Source: Gillisia sp. Hel1_33_143
Lineage (GTDB): Bacteria > Bacteroidota > Bacteroidia > Flavobacteriales > Flavobacteriaceae
DNA: 64,000 bases
Direction: 5' to 3'
NCBI RefSeq assembly: GCF_900104765.1
Contig: NZ_LT629737.1
Coordinates: 1,736,001-1,800,000 of the forward strand
Part shown: positions 8,612-17,340 of the stretch, piece after piece
Numbering within the stretch: position 1 is the stretch's first letter
Layout of the letters: the number at the start of each line of letters is the position of its first letter
Position numbers and translations under genes: made by a program
The notes under the pieces: generated by a model
What the model was told of the DNA's origin: nothing
What the model saw: only the letters and a program-made list of their open reading frames with translations
Databases searched by the model: none

Positions 8612-9400
8612 TTATTTAAGATGAACGGGTATCTCACACACCGGAATCGGATTCATTTTGTGCTGATTCATTCTGTTGAGTCTGATGTAAATTTTGAAGA
8701 CTTCTTTTTCTCTGCTAGTAAATTCCTCCACATTAACATCTGGGGTATCCTGTTTCATGGCCCATTCCAATTCGTCATAAGATGCTCCTAATTGATCTTC
8801 ATCACTTCTATCATCTCCAAACAATCCATCTGTAGGAGCCGCTGTAATGATCTCATTGTTGATGTTAAGATATTTTGCAATCTCATAAACTTCACTTTTA
8901 GTAAGATCTGCAATAGGACTTAGATCTACACCTCCGTCTCCATATTTGGTGAAAAATCCTACACCAAAATCTTCCACTTTATTACCCGTACCTGCAACTA
9001 GATATCTATGTAATCCTGCAAAATAGTAAAGGGTGGTCATTCTTAGTCTGGCTCTGGTATTTGCTAAACTTAGATCTTTGGTAGCGCTTACTTCTGCCTG
9101 AGGAACTGCAGTCATAAATTGTTCAAAAACATTGGTAAGGTCTACGGGGAGGCTAGAAATATTTGCAAATTGCTGCTTTAAAGAAGTAATATGATTTTGT
9201 GCTCTGGTAACCTGGGTAGGAGCCTGATGTATTGGCATTTCTAAACATAAGGTGCGCAAACCTGTTCTGGCGCAAAGAGTAGAAGTAACGGCAGAGTCTA
9301 TACCTCCACTAATTCCAATTACAAATCCATTCATAGATGCAGAAACTGCATAATCTTTTAGCCAAGTAACTATGTGCTCTACTACCTTTTCTGTATCCAT
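8612..9400 (-). CDS. nadE: NAD+ synthase (ammonia-type)
   Basis: NadE adenylates and amidates nicotinate adenine dinucleotide to give NAD+. The protein has the N-type ATP pyrophosphatase loop SGGIDSAV, the LPVDLTNVFEQF segment, NTRARLRM and the GTGNKVEDFGVGFFTKYGDGG block that binds the dinucleotide. The open frame runs to 9451, but a minus-strand -7 element lies at 9440-9447, downstream of which only the ATG at 9400 (MDTEKVVEHIV) remains; this gives the expected 262 residues without glutaminase domain. It is divergent from gldB, an order commonly seen in Flavobacteriaceae. Confidence 0.95.
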   Translation of the reverse strand: MDTEKVVEHIVTWLKDYAVSASMNGFVIGISGGIDSAVTSTLCARTGLRTLCLEMPIHQAPTQVTRAQNHITSLKQQFANISSLPVDLTNVFEQFMTAVPQAEVSATKDLSLANTRARLRMTTLYYFAGLHRYLVAGTGNKVEDFGVGFFTKYGDGGVDLSPIADLTKSEVYEIAKYLNINNEIITAAPTDGLFGDDRSDEDQLGASYDELEWAMKQDTPDVNVEEFTSREKEVFKIYIRLNRMNQHKMNPIPVCEIPVHLK

Positions 9401-9439
9401 ATTTTGGGTGTTTAAATTTGTAAGTAATACCTTTGTAAG

Positions 9440-9447
9440 CAAATTTA
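9440..9447 (-). promoter_or_regulatory. -7 promoter element for nadE
   Basis: On the minus strand this reads taaatttg, a match to TAnnTTTG. It lies 39 bases before the ATG at 9400 and decides against the longer open frame starting at 9451. Confidence 0.5.
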
Positions 9448-9498
9448 GCATTAAATCATAATTTATAAAAACGGGTTAAGTTAAACGCTTCACAATAT

Positions 9499-10464
9499 AT
9501 GCTCATGTTTAGAAAAACTTTTTTGGTGCTAACACTGTTCTTAGTCTTTGCTTGTAATGAAGACTCCAAACAAAGGGAGGAAATAGATAAAATTAATATA
9601 GAATTCAAAGTAGAAAGATTTGACCAAAAGTTTGCTAACGCCGAGCCTGAAGATCTTCCTCAATTAAAACGTGATTATCCATTCTTATTTCCTGCACAGT
9701 ATCCAGATAGTGTATGGGTAAATAAGATGCAAGATTCCATTCAATTAGAATTAAATACAGAAGTAACTGCTGCTTTTAAAGATTTCTCTAAAGAAGAGGA
9801 TGAGCTAAAAACATTATTTCAACATATTAAATATTACTTCCCATCGTTTAAGGCACCAACTGTTATAACTGTTACTTCAGATGTAGATTATAGAAATAAG
9901 GTCTTACTAACACCAGATTTTCTATTTATAGCATTGGATACCTATTTAGGAAAGGACCATCAATTTTATATGGGAATACAAGAATATTTAAAAAAGAACT
10001 TTGAAAGAGCGCAAATTCTACCAGACGTTGCATCACAATATGCAGAGAGATATGTGCCACAACCACAAAAAAAGAACTTTTTGGCTACCATGCTCTATTA
10101 TGGAAAGCTATTATACTTAAAAGACAGATGGTTGCCAGATACCCCAGATTTTGAAAAAATAGGATATACCGAAGAAGAATTGAAATGGGCAGATGCTAAC
10201 GAGGAACAGATATGGAGATACTTTGTAGATAAAGAACTGATTTTTGATTCTGATACAAAGCTGTATAGCAGATTTTTGTATCCGGCACCTTTCTCAAAAT
10301 TTTATCTGGAATTAGATAATGAATCTCCAGCAATGCTTGGCCAGTACATTGGTTGGCATATTATAAGAGATTATATGGATAAGAACGATGTAAGTTTACA
10401 GGAGATGTTAGACACAGATGCTGAAACAATCTTTAATAAAGCAAAATATAAACCGAAGAAATAA
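9499..10464 (+). CDS. gldB: Gliding motility lipoprotein GldB
   Basis: GldB is an envelope lipoprotein required for gliding motility in Flavobacteriia and needed for normal assembly of the gliding/type IX machinery. The 321-residue protein has a lipoprotein signal (LTLFLVFAC, lipid cysteine ~19, then NEDSKQ) and the family block FEVERFD-like EFKVERFDQKF, with DYPFLFPAQYPDSVW and the C-terminal LGQYIGWHIIRDYM. Its stop overlaps the start of gldC by one base (TAATG), so the two are co-translated. Confidence 0.93.
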   Translation: MLMFRKTFLVLTLFLVFACNEDSKQREEIDKINIEFKVERFDQKFANAEPEDLPQLKRDYPFLFPAQYPDSVWVNKMQDSIQLELNTEVTAAFKDFSKEEDELKTLFQHIKYYFPSFKAPTVITVTSDVDYRNKVLLTPDFLFIALDTYLGKDHQFYMGIQEYLKKNFERAQILPDVASQYAERYVPQPQKKNFLATMLYYGKLLYLKDRWLPDTPDFEKIGYTEEELKWADANEEQIWRYFVDKELIFDSDTKLYSRFLYPAPFSKFYLELDNESPAMLGQYIGWHIIRDYMDKNDVSLQEMLDTDAETIFNKAKYKPKK

Positions 10465-10799
10465 TGTCAGAATATAAAAAATCAGAAATAAACATTGAAG
10501 TGATATTGGACGAGAATCGTGTTCCGGAAGAACTTTATTGGAGTGCCCAAGATGGCGATATTTATAAAGAAGAGGCAAAGGCTATGTTACTTTCTATGTG
10601 GGATAGCAAACAGCAAGAAACATTAAGAGTAGATCTTTGGACAAAAGATATGCCGGTAGATGAAATGAAAAAGTTCTTTCACCAAACTCTTGTAGCTATG
10701 AGCGATACTTTTAATCGTGCAACTCAGGATGAGAAAATGACAGCTACTATGAAAGATTTCTGTGATTACTTTGCAGAAAAAATGGAACTAAAAAAGTAG
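10464..10799 (+). CDS. gldC: Gliding motility protein GldC
   Basis: A 111-residue soluble protein matching GldC over its whole length (EINIEVILDENRVPEELYW, then DGDIYKEEAKAMLLSMWD). GldC is linked to gliding and stabilises the motility machinery in Flavobacterium johnsoniae; its biochemical role is not settled. It starts within the gldB stop codon and ends four bases from the convergent barrel gene. Confidence 0.93.
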   Translation: MSEYKKSEINIEVILDENRVPEELYWSAQDGDIYKEEAKAMLLSMWDSKQQETLRVDLWTKDMPVDEMKKFFHQTLVAMSDTFNRATQDEKMTATMKDFCDYFAEKMELKK

Positions 10800-10803
10800 T
10801 ATT

Positions 10804-12117
10804 TTAAAATTTATACGTTAGGCCAGAATAGAATCCAATATAGTAAGGCTTATAATCTTGCGTATTGTTAAATGTATTTAATTGGTACTTCAATATTGGT
10901 TCTAGATGCAATTGAAGTTTAGGTACGATCTTATAGTTAAGCCCCATTCCTAAATTTGCAGTAAAACTCAAATTATTAAGGTTCTCTACTTTAGAAGCTA
11001 CGTTATTAAAATTATCTGAAGTTATAGATATTTTATTCTTATTTAAGATTAAGGTGCTAAAGCCAGTAATAAAGCTAAAGCCAAATTTTTTATTAAGAAT
11101 AAAATACTCTATTTCTGTTGGGACTTCTATAAACCCTATATTCTGATCAATTTTAACAGCAGCTTCCACCACATCGGTGGTTGTAAGTAAGGCGGAGTTT
11201 ACAGAAAAATCATTTCCAATGGCTTTAGAATTTAATACTGAAGCATACGTAGTATTCTGAAAATTGTCTTTAAGTTCTACCTGACTAATTCCTGATCTTA
11301 TTTTTAATCTTTCGGTTACAAGATATCCAAAGGAAACTCCATATGAAGTTGATGTAAGACCACCTGCATTACTTGCAATTTGATTACTCAAAGAACTTCC
11401 GCTTCCTAAATTATCGAAATAAAGCGCTGCAGCATTTGCAGAAATACTAAATCTATCAAAGTTAGATGAGCTTTCTGCTAGTTCCTCTTTTTCAGGTTTT
11501 AGCATGGGCTGAATGATTTTGGTAATTTTTTTAGTTGGCTCATTAATTCCAATATTTCTCTTAAAGGTAGAGTGATCTCCAAGCTTAACACCCTCAGAGT
11601 TCAATGAAATACTTTTTGAAGATATATTTGCCTTTCTCTTTGTATTTATAATTTGATCAGAATGTGAACTTGAGCTTTGATGTTGATCTGTACCTAATAC
11701 AGTAGTATAAAATTGTTCTTGCTTGCTATTTTTCGAATTAGAAGAATTCTCTTTAGATATCAAAGCGCCAGTACCAACAATTTCATTCTGATTTTTGATC
11801 ATAGGCAAATGCTTTTCGTTCTCTAAAGTAGGGGGATTACTGTCATTTATTTTATCAACTTTTATTGAATTTTCACTGTTGTGATCTGTAATTGTTGGAG
11901 ATGTATGTTGTACAAAACTGTTTCTTAATAATAGTGCTACAATTATTAGAGCAGCGGCAGTTCCTCCTAAATAATACCAAAGTGGAACTATTCTATACTT
12001 ACGTTTTTTTAGAGGTAGCTGTGATGAGATTCCTTCCCAAATATCATCTGGTGGATTTATTTCTGCATCTTTAAATTTATCGCTAAAGATCTTATCTATG
12101 TTCTTATTTTGCTTCAT
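10804..12117 (-). CDS. Fused regulator/outer-membrane beta-barrel protein of an ECF sigma locus
   Basis: A 437-residue protein with an N-terminal cytoplasmic segment (~1-40, IFSDKFKDAEINPPDDIW then EGISSQL) like that of the anti-sigma protein at 3730-4515, one membrane helix (~47-65, WYYLGGTAAALIIVALLL), a Ser/Asn/Lys-rich linker of ~150 residues, and a C-terminal domain (~220-437) of beta strands ending in GLTYKF, typical of an outer-membrane barrel. It overlaps the sigma gene by four bases. The topology implies one chain anchored in the inner membrane and inserted in the outer membrane. I infer that barrel state is passed directly to the sigma factor. Confidence 0.75.
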   Translation of the reverse strand: MKQNKNIDKIFSDKFKDAEINPPDDIWEGISSQLPLKKRKYRIVPLWYYLGGTAAALIIVALLLRNSFVQHTSPTITDHNSENSIKVDKINDSNPPTLENEKHLPMIKNQNEIVGTGALISKENSSNSKNSKQEQFYTTVLGTDQHQSSSSHSDQIINTKRKANISSKSISLNSEGVKLGDHSTFKRNIGINEPTKKITKIIQPMLKPEKEELAESSSNFDRFSISANAAALYFDNLGSGSSLSNQIASNAGGLTSTSYGVSFGYLVTERLKIRSGISQVELKDNFQNTTYASVLNSKAIGNDFSVNSALLTTTDVVEAAVKIDQNIGFIEVPTEIEYFILNKKFGFSFITGFSTLILNKNKISITSDNFNNVASKVENLNNLSFTANLGMGLNYKIVPKLQLHLEPILKYQLNTFNNTQDYKPYYIGFYSGLTYKF

Positions 12118-12662
12118 AACTCTCTCGCCATTTTATTTAATTTATATGAAATAATAGTTTCCTTTAACTTTAGCCTTGCGCGTGCTAAATTAGATTTGGA
12201 GGTTCCTACAGAGATCTTTAGAATGTCAGAAATTTCTTTATGAGAATATCCATCTAGCGCGTATAAGCAGAATACCAATCTGTATTGATCTGGAAGACCC
12301 TGAATTAATGTCATTAGATATTCAAAAGACAGTGCTTCCTCTTCAATTTCTAATGATATCTCTTCATTTGGAATTAAATTATCTTCAATTTTCACAAAGA
12401 TCGATTTACCTTGATATTCCTTCAGGGCGTTATTGATCATTATTCTTGTCATCCAGCCTTCAAAACTACCGTTGCCTTTATAGGACGAAATGTTCTGATA
12501 TATCTTTATAAAACCATCGTGTAGACTATCTTTAGCTTGCTCATAGCTGCTGGAATATTTTAGGCATATCACAAAGAATTTGGGAGAAAATGATCTATAG
12601 AGATTTTCTTGAGCTACTTTGTCATGCTCTTTGCATCTCCTTATTAAATTCTCAATATCCAA
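12114..12662 (-). CDS. ECF-type RNA polymerase sigma factor
   Basis: A 182-residue ECF sigma factor with region 2 (residues ~10-85, AKDSLHDGFIKIYQNI and GSFEGWMTRIMINNAL) and region 4 (~110-170, LPDQYRLVFCLYALDGYSHKEI plus the helix-turn-helix VGTSKSNLARARLKL). It is similar throughout to the sigma factor at 3186-3743. The four-base overlap with the fused regulator/barrel gene indicates translational coupling. Confidence 0.93.
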   Translation of the reverse strand: MDIENLIRRCKEHDKVAQENLYRSFSPKFFVICLKYSSSYEQAKDSLHDGFIKIYQNISSYKGNGSFEGWMTRIMINNALKEYQGKSIFVKIEDNLIPNEEISLEIEEEALSFEYLMTLIQGLPDQYRLVFCLYALDGYSHKEISDILKISVGTSKSNLARARLKLKETIISYKLNKMAREL

Positions 12663-12904
12663 TGTTTTCTCGTTTAGCGTGGTGGTGGTTAGCTTAATTG
12701 TTGTGTAGATTATACTTTTAAATGTAATCTCTATTCTTTTTTATCTAAACAGAATTATTTTGAGCACTTAATCCTAAAGTAAATATCAAAATTAGAACAG
12801 ATGCTTTAGTTTTTTAGAGTCTAATTAGGTTCTTGAATATTACGTGAGTCTCCTTAAAGTCTTTGTTCAATGTCAACATAAAAATGAGCATTTTACGTTA
12901 AAAA

Positions 12905-13357
12905 TTATTCCTTCGCATACTCAAGTCCAAGACCATCGCAAGCATTGTAAGTATTTCTTAATTTAAGGTCGTTAGCAAAATAGAGATACTCAGTTAAACT
13001 TTGAGAGTAACAATTTGCGAGTAATGTGCTGTTGGTATCAAATGTAGTTTCTAAATATTTAACAGAATTATCAGTATTCATGAATTCAGATTCATCTAAT
13101 AATCTATAGGTTCCTGTGGCCATTAAGATAGTATCTTTTGTAGTTCTTGTTTTTGTAAATGTGCCATCATAGTTGAGCATATAATCCTCCTGCCACTCCA
13201 TATCTAAGCCTTCAGTCACAGTTGAGGAAAAACTTCCGGTTATTTTAACTAGAGACCATTTTCCTTTATAAGTTAATACATCGGTATCGTCTGTAGATTC
13301 TTTACTACAAGAAAATAGTACGGTAAGTATAAGAATTATTGCAAGGATATTTTTCAT
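12905..13357 (-). CDS. Lipocalin-like lipoprotein of unknown function
   Basis: A ~150-residue lipoprotein. The open frame extends to 13399, but the ATG at 13357 gives a compact lipoprotein signal (MKNILAIILILTVLFSC) with the lipid cysteine at 17, so that start is preferred. The mature part has the pattern KGKWSLVKITGSF, MLNYDGTFTKT and GTYRLLDES seen in small lipocalin-like Bacteroidota lipoproteins. It is a single gene between the sigma locus and rho. No function is evident. Confidence 0.7.
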   Translation of the reverse strand: MKNILAIILILTVLFSCSKESTDDTDVLTYKGKWSLVKITGSFSSTVTEGLDMEWQEDYMLNYDGTFTKTRTTKDTILMATGTYRLLDESEFMNTDNSVKYLETTFDTNSTLLANCYSQSLTEYLYFANDLKLRNTYNACDGLGLEYAKE

Positions 13358-13483
13358 AGTTGGTAATTTAGGTGAAATTAGATTTTTATACGCATTCATA
13401 TTTATATGACCTAAATATTCTAAATGGTTGCGTTAATTCTAAATAAATTTAATTTTTTCTAATTTCAGGAAGATATACTTATA

Positions 13484-13519
13484 AAAACAAAACCCCTACT
13501 GTTTTAATAGTAGGGGTTT
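13484..13519 (-). terminator. Rho-independent terminator after rho
   Basis: Perfect 11-base arms aaacccctact / agtaggggttt with an 8-base loop, followed on the minus strand by a T-rich run. It lies 23 bases beyond the rho stop codon. Confidence 0.9.
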
Positions 13520-13541
13520 ATAAATAATATTGGAAATATTT

Positions 13542-15317
13542 CTAGCCGTTCATAGAAAGTAGAAATTCTTCGTTATTCTTAGTTTGTTTAAATCTCTGGT
13601 TGATGAATTCCATTGCTTCTACAGGATTCATATCAGAAAGATACTTTCTCATTACCCACATACGTTGCAAAGTGTTCTCGTCTAATAAAAGATCATCACG
13701 ACGTGTACTAGAAGATGTAAGGTCTATAGCAGGGAAAATTCTTCTGTTTGCAATTTTTCTATCTAATTGAAGTTCCATGTTTCCAGTACCTTTAAATTCC
13801 TCAAAGATAACTTCATCCATTTTAGAACCTGTATCTGTAAGTGCCGTAGCAATAATAGAAAGAGAACCTCCATTTTCTATATTTCTGGCTGCACCAAAGA
13901 AACGTTTAGGCTTATGTAAAGCATTAGCATCTACACCACCACTCAACACTTTACCACTTGCTGGCTGCACTGTATTGTAAGCTCTTGCCAATCTGGTAAT
14001 AGAATCTAGTAAGATTACTACATCATGTCCGCATTCCACCATTCTTTTAGCTTTTTCAAGCACAATATTAGCAACTCTTACATGTTCATGGGCTTCACGG
14101 TCAAAAGTAGAAGCAACAACTTCTCCCTTAACATTGCGCTGCATGTCTGTAACTTCTTCTGGTCGCTCATCTATTAATAGAATGATTTGGTAAACTTCGG
14201 GATGATTTGCTGCAATGGCATTAGCGATGTCTTTTAGTAACATCGTTTTTCCCGTTTTAGGTTGAGAAACAATCATTCCACGTTGTCCTTTTCCAATTGG
14301 GGAGAACAAGTCTATAATTCTTGTAGAAACGGTACTTTCTCTTTCTGCTAAATTAAATTTCTCTTTCGGAAAAAGAGGGGTTAAATGTTCAAAAGAGATC
14401 CTGTCCCTTACAACTTGTGGATCTAGACCATTAATCTTGGTAATTTTTATAAGTGGGAAATATTTCTCTCCTTCTTTTGGAGGTCTAATTTGCCCAAGTA
14501 CAGTATCTCCTGTTTTTAGACCAAATAATCTAATTTGAGATTGAGATACATAAATATCATCTGGTGAAGAAAGGTAATTATAATCTGAAGAGCGAAGAAA
14601 ACCATAGTTGTCTTGCATAATATCCAGTACTCCTTCACTTTCTATAATTGCATCAAATTCATAATCTGGCTCGCGGTAACGGTTTCTATTATCACGGTTA
14701 CCATTATTCTTTGGAGAATTAGAATTATTCCCAGAATTGGTGTTATGATTTTGATCTTTATTGCCTTGGTTACGAGTATCTTTTCGCGGCTCTCTATTAT
14801 TGTCTCTACTGTTATCTCTGGAATTTCTGTTATTGTCTCTATCTCTACTGGAATTAGAATTAGAGTTCGAATTAGAATTTCCATTCTTATCATCTCTTCT
14901 AGGAGAATGAGATTTTTCGGTAGGCTTTTTTACTTCTTCTTTAGCTTTTGCGCCTTCGTTCTTCTTTTCTGAAGATTTTACAGGAGCTGGTTTTTTGGCT
15001 TCTGTTACATTATCTGGCTTATTATTTTGCTCCGGTTTAACCTGATTTTCCTCGCGCTTTTTAGCTGGTTTACGTTCTGAACCTATTTTAGATTTTACAG
15101 GCTTTTCGTCTGTCTTTTCATTACTGATAGGTTTAGAAGCAGTAGTATCATCGTTTAAAACTTCTTTTACCTTATTAGGGTTTGCTGCTTGATAGTCTAG
15201 AATTTGATATACTAGATCTAATTTCTTTTGAGTGCGATATTTTGGGACATTCAAAGATTTGGCAATGTCTTGAAGCTCAGGTAACTTCTTAGCTTTTAAT
15301 TCTGAAATTTCAAACAT
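13542..15317 (-). CDS. rho: Transcription termination factor Rho with disordered insert
   Basis: Rho is the hexameric RNA helicase that ends transcription. The 591-residue protein has an N-terminal helical SAP-like part (~1-45), a long low-complexity insert rich in Lys/Glu and then Asn/Arg/Asp/Ser (~55-215), the RNA-binding cold-shock-like domain (~220-300) and the ATPase core with Walker [11 protein letters not shown], Walker [17 protein letters not shown] and the Q/R loops. Escherichia coli Rho has 419 residues, so the insert adds about 170. Such inserts are known in Bacteroidota Rho, where one was reported to drive condensate formation. The gene is divergent from the DUF4293 gene. Confidence 0.96.
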   Translation of the reverse strand: MFEISELKAKKLPELQDIAKSLNVPKYRTQKKLDLVYQILDYQAANPNKVKEVLNDDTTASKPISNEKTDEKPVKSKIGSERKPAKKREENQVKPEQNNKPDNVTEAKKPAPVKSSEKKNEGAKAKEEVKKPTEKSHSPRRDDKNGNSNSNSNSNSSRDRDNNRNSRDNSRDNNREPRKDTRNQGNKDQNHNTNSGNNSNSPKNNGNRDNRNRYREPDYEFDAIIESEGVLDIMQDNYGFLRSSDYNYLSSPDDIYVSQSQIRLFGLKTGDTVLGQIRPPKEGEKYFPLIKITKINGLDPQVVRDRISFEHLTPLFPKEKFNLAERESTVSTRIIDLFSPIGKGQRGMIVSQPKTGKTMLLKDIANAIAANHPEVYQIILLIDERPEEVTDMQRNVKGEVVASTFDREAHEHVRVANIVLEKAKRMVECGHDVVILLDSITRLARAYNTVQPASGKVLSGGVDANALHKPKRFFGAARNIENGGSLSIIATALTDTGSKMDEVIFEEFKGTGNMELQLDRKIANRRIFPAIDLTSSSTRRDDLLLDENTLQRMWVMRKYLSDMNPVEAMEFINQRFKQTKNNEEFLLSMNG

Positions 15318-15512
15318 GTATAAGTATGAATAAGTTGGTGTTTGGTTTTGAATTTACTTCTCGAGGAAGAATCGAAAAAAATATGGAGTCTTAAGTAACC
15401 TATATTGAACCGGTTACGCATTATATATGCAATAATACAACTTTATTTTAAATTTTTGAATACCTATTTTAAAAAGAAAACTTAATTTTGTTGTCAATAT
15501 TTAAGATTTCAA

Positions 15513-15923
15513 ATGTTACAACGAATACAATCTGTTTACTTATTAATTGCCGCGTTATTAAGTGGGGTGTTAATATTTTTTGTTTCTTTGTGGAGCAATG
15601 AGGCTGGAGAGCCTACATATGTTGAAGATGTTATGCTGGCTCTGGGCGTATTTTTAGGGTCTGCCATCTTATCGTTCATCACCATATTTTTATTTAATAA
15701 TAGAAAGCTTCAATTTATCTTGGGGCGTATCAATATAATTTTAAACTTTTTTTTGCTAGGAGTTTTTGTGTATTGGTCTCTAACTGTACCTGGAGAGATG
15801 GAAATCTCTGAGAAAGGTATTGGGATGTTTATTCCTATTCTTTCTATCGTTTTTTTAGTGTTAGCCAATAAAGCTATCCAAAAGGATGAAGATCTTGTAA
15901 AATCTGTAGACCGGTTACGATAA
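15513..15923 (+). CDS. DUF4293 four-helix membrane protein
   Basis: A 136-residue protein with four predicted membrane segments (about 5-25, 40-60, 70-92 and 105-122), opening with MLQRIQSVYLLIAALLSG, which is the hallmark of the DUF4293 family. The family is specific to Bacteroidota and is usually next to rho, as here (divergent, 195 bases). The function is unknown. Confidence 0.85.
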   Translation: MLQRIQSVYLLIAALLSGVLIFFVSLWSNEAGEPTYVEDVMLALGVFLGSAILSFITIFLFNNRKLQFILGRINIILNFFLLGVFVYWSLTVPGEMEISEKGIGMFIPILSIVFLVLANKAIQKDEDLVKSVDRLR

Positions 15924-15952
15924 ACCTATTATCTTAGTGTTATTAGTGCGTA

Positions 15953-15982
15953 AAAACCCAGAGCGAAAGCTCTGGGTTTTTT
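15953..15982. terminator. Bidirectional terminator
   Basis: Perfect 12-base arms aaaacccagagc / gctctgggtttt around a gaaa tetraloop, with A and T runs on the two sides. It separates the convergent DUF4293 and phosphodiesterase genes. Confidence 0.93.
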
Positions 15983-15990
15983 AGTTGTAA

Positions 15991-16479
15991 TTATTCCAGC
16001 TCTATCACTTCGAGATCAAAAATTCGCTCTCCTTCAATTTTAAATCTAAGCATAGTTCTCTTTTTATGAAATCCGTGTTTTCCTGCTGCGCCCGGATTCA
16101 TATGCAATAAGTTTAAATTTTTATCATTCATTACCTTCAGAATATGAGAGTGCCCAGAGATAAATAATTTAGGTGGATTAATTTTGATCTCCTCTTTTAC
16201 AGCTGGAGAATATTTATTGGGATATCCACCAATATGGGTGATCCACACATCTACTCCTTCACAAAAAAATCGTTGATTTAATGGAAACTCTTTTCTTACT
16301 TCATGATCATCAATATTCCCGAAAACGGCGCGTAGAGGCTTTACTTTTTTAAGTTGGTCTGTAACAGAAATTAATCCTATATCTCCTGCATGCCAGACCT
16401 CATCTGCCTGTTCTGCATAAAATAATATTCTGTCATCTATATGGCTATGGGTATCGCTTAATAATAAGATCTTCTTCAA
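15991..16479 (-). CDS. YfcE/MJ0936-type metallophosphoesterase
   Basis: A 162-residue protein of the calcineurin-like phosphoesterase superfamily. All metal-ligand motifs are present: SDTHSH (residues ~8-13), HAGDIG, GNIDDH, THIGGYP and GHSHI. Small members of this family hydrolyse phosphodiesters with a bound Mn pair; the natural substrate is not known. It is divergent from truA. Confidence 0.88.
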   Translation of the reverse strand: MKKILLLSDTHSHIDDRILFYAEQADEVWHAGDIGLISVTDQLKKVKPLRAVFGNIDDHEVRKEFPLNQRFFCEGVDVWITHIGGYPNKYSPAVKEEIKINPPKLFISGHSHILKVMNDKNLNLLHMNPGAAGKHGFHKKRTMLRFKIEGERIFDLEVIELE

Positions 16480-16555
16480 AACTGCTTAAAACGTTAATTT
16501 ATAATTACATATAAAACTCGGGGGAGATGCTTCCTGTGAGTTGCTAAGTTTGCCG

Positions 16556-16563
16556 TATCTTTG
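16556..16563 (+). promoter_or_regulatory. -7 promoter element for truA and the ABC exporter
   Basis: The octamer tatctttg matches TAnnTTTG and lies 30 bases before the TTG start of truA. Confidence 0.6.
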
Positions 16564-16593
16564 CAGGCAATCACGTAAAAGTATCAATTTACA

Positions 16594-17340
16594 TTGAGAT
16601 ATTTTGTAGAACTAGCATATAATGGAAAGGCGTATCATGGTTGGCAAAACCAGCCAGATGCTATTTCTGTTCAGGAAACTTTAGAGAAGGCATTGTTCAC
16701 CTTATTGCAGGTGGAAACCCCTGTGGTAGGAGCTGGGCGTACAGATGCGGGCGTCCATGCTACGCAATATTTCGCTCATTTTGATGCAGATTCTCTTGGA
16801 GATCTTCAGGATTGGGTGTATAAATTAAATTCTGTATTACCACCTGATATTGCGGTGTATGATTTGTTTAAAGTTACCGACCAAGCTCATGCTCGGTTTA
16901 ACGCAGTTAGTAGAAGTTATCAATATCATATAGTGCTTCGTAAAGATCCATTTAATTTTGATGCAGCTCATTACGTGAAGAATCCTTTGGATGTACAGAA
17001 GATGAATAAGGCGGCAAGCACCCTTATGAACTATGTAGATTTTAAATGTTTTTCCAAATCTAAGACAGACGTTAATACTTATAACTGTACGATAACTCAT
17101 GCAGCTTGGAGGAAAGAAGGCGATAAGCTAGTGTTTTATATCACTGCCAATCGTTTTTTGAGAAATATGGTGAGAGCCATTGTAGGGACTTTGCTTGATA
17201 TTGGTCTTGGCAAAACAGCAGAACATAGGCTTGATGAAATAATTGAGAGTCGAGACAGGCAAAATGCAGGAACTTCGGTGCCTGCTAAAGGTTTGTATTT
17301 AACAGAAATTGAATATCCAACATCTATTTTAATTAAATAA
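16594..17340 (+). CDS. truA: tRNA pseudouridine(38-40) synthase
   Basis: TruA converts uridines 38-40 of the tRNA anticodon arm to pseudouridine. The 248-residue protein opens with the family N-terminus (RYFVELAYNGKAYHGWQ) and carries the catalytic GRTDAGVHA motif with Asp51. FLRNMVRAIVGTLLDIG marks the C-terminal half. The start is TTG at 16594; no ATG lies between it and the promoter element. The stop codon touches the ATG of the next gene, so truA and the ABC exporter form an operon. Confidence 0.96.
   Translation: MRYFVELAYNGKAYHGWQNQPDAISVQETLEKALFTLLQVETPVVGAGRTDAGVHATQYFAHFDADSLGDLQDWVYKLNSVLPPDIAVYDLFKVTDQAHARFNAVSRSYQYHIVLRKDPFNFDAAHYVKNPLDVQKMNKAASTLMNYVDFKCFSKSKTDVNTYNCTITHAAWRKEGDKLVFYITANRFLRNMVRAIVGTLLDIGLGKTAEHRLDEIIESRDRQNAGTSVPAKGLYLTEIEYPTSILIK

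Noticed and set aside
8612-9451. Longer nadE start at 9451
   Set aside because: The start codon would lie upstream of the -7 promoter element at 9440-9447, and the extra 17 residues are not part of the family.
14613-14972. 119-residue open frame opposite rho
   Set aside because: It lies antisense to the low-complexity insert of rho and has an Ile/Ser-rich composition expected from reading Asn/Arg codons backwards.
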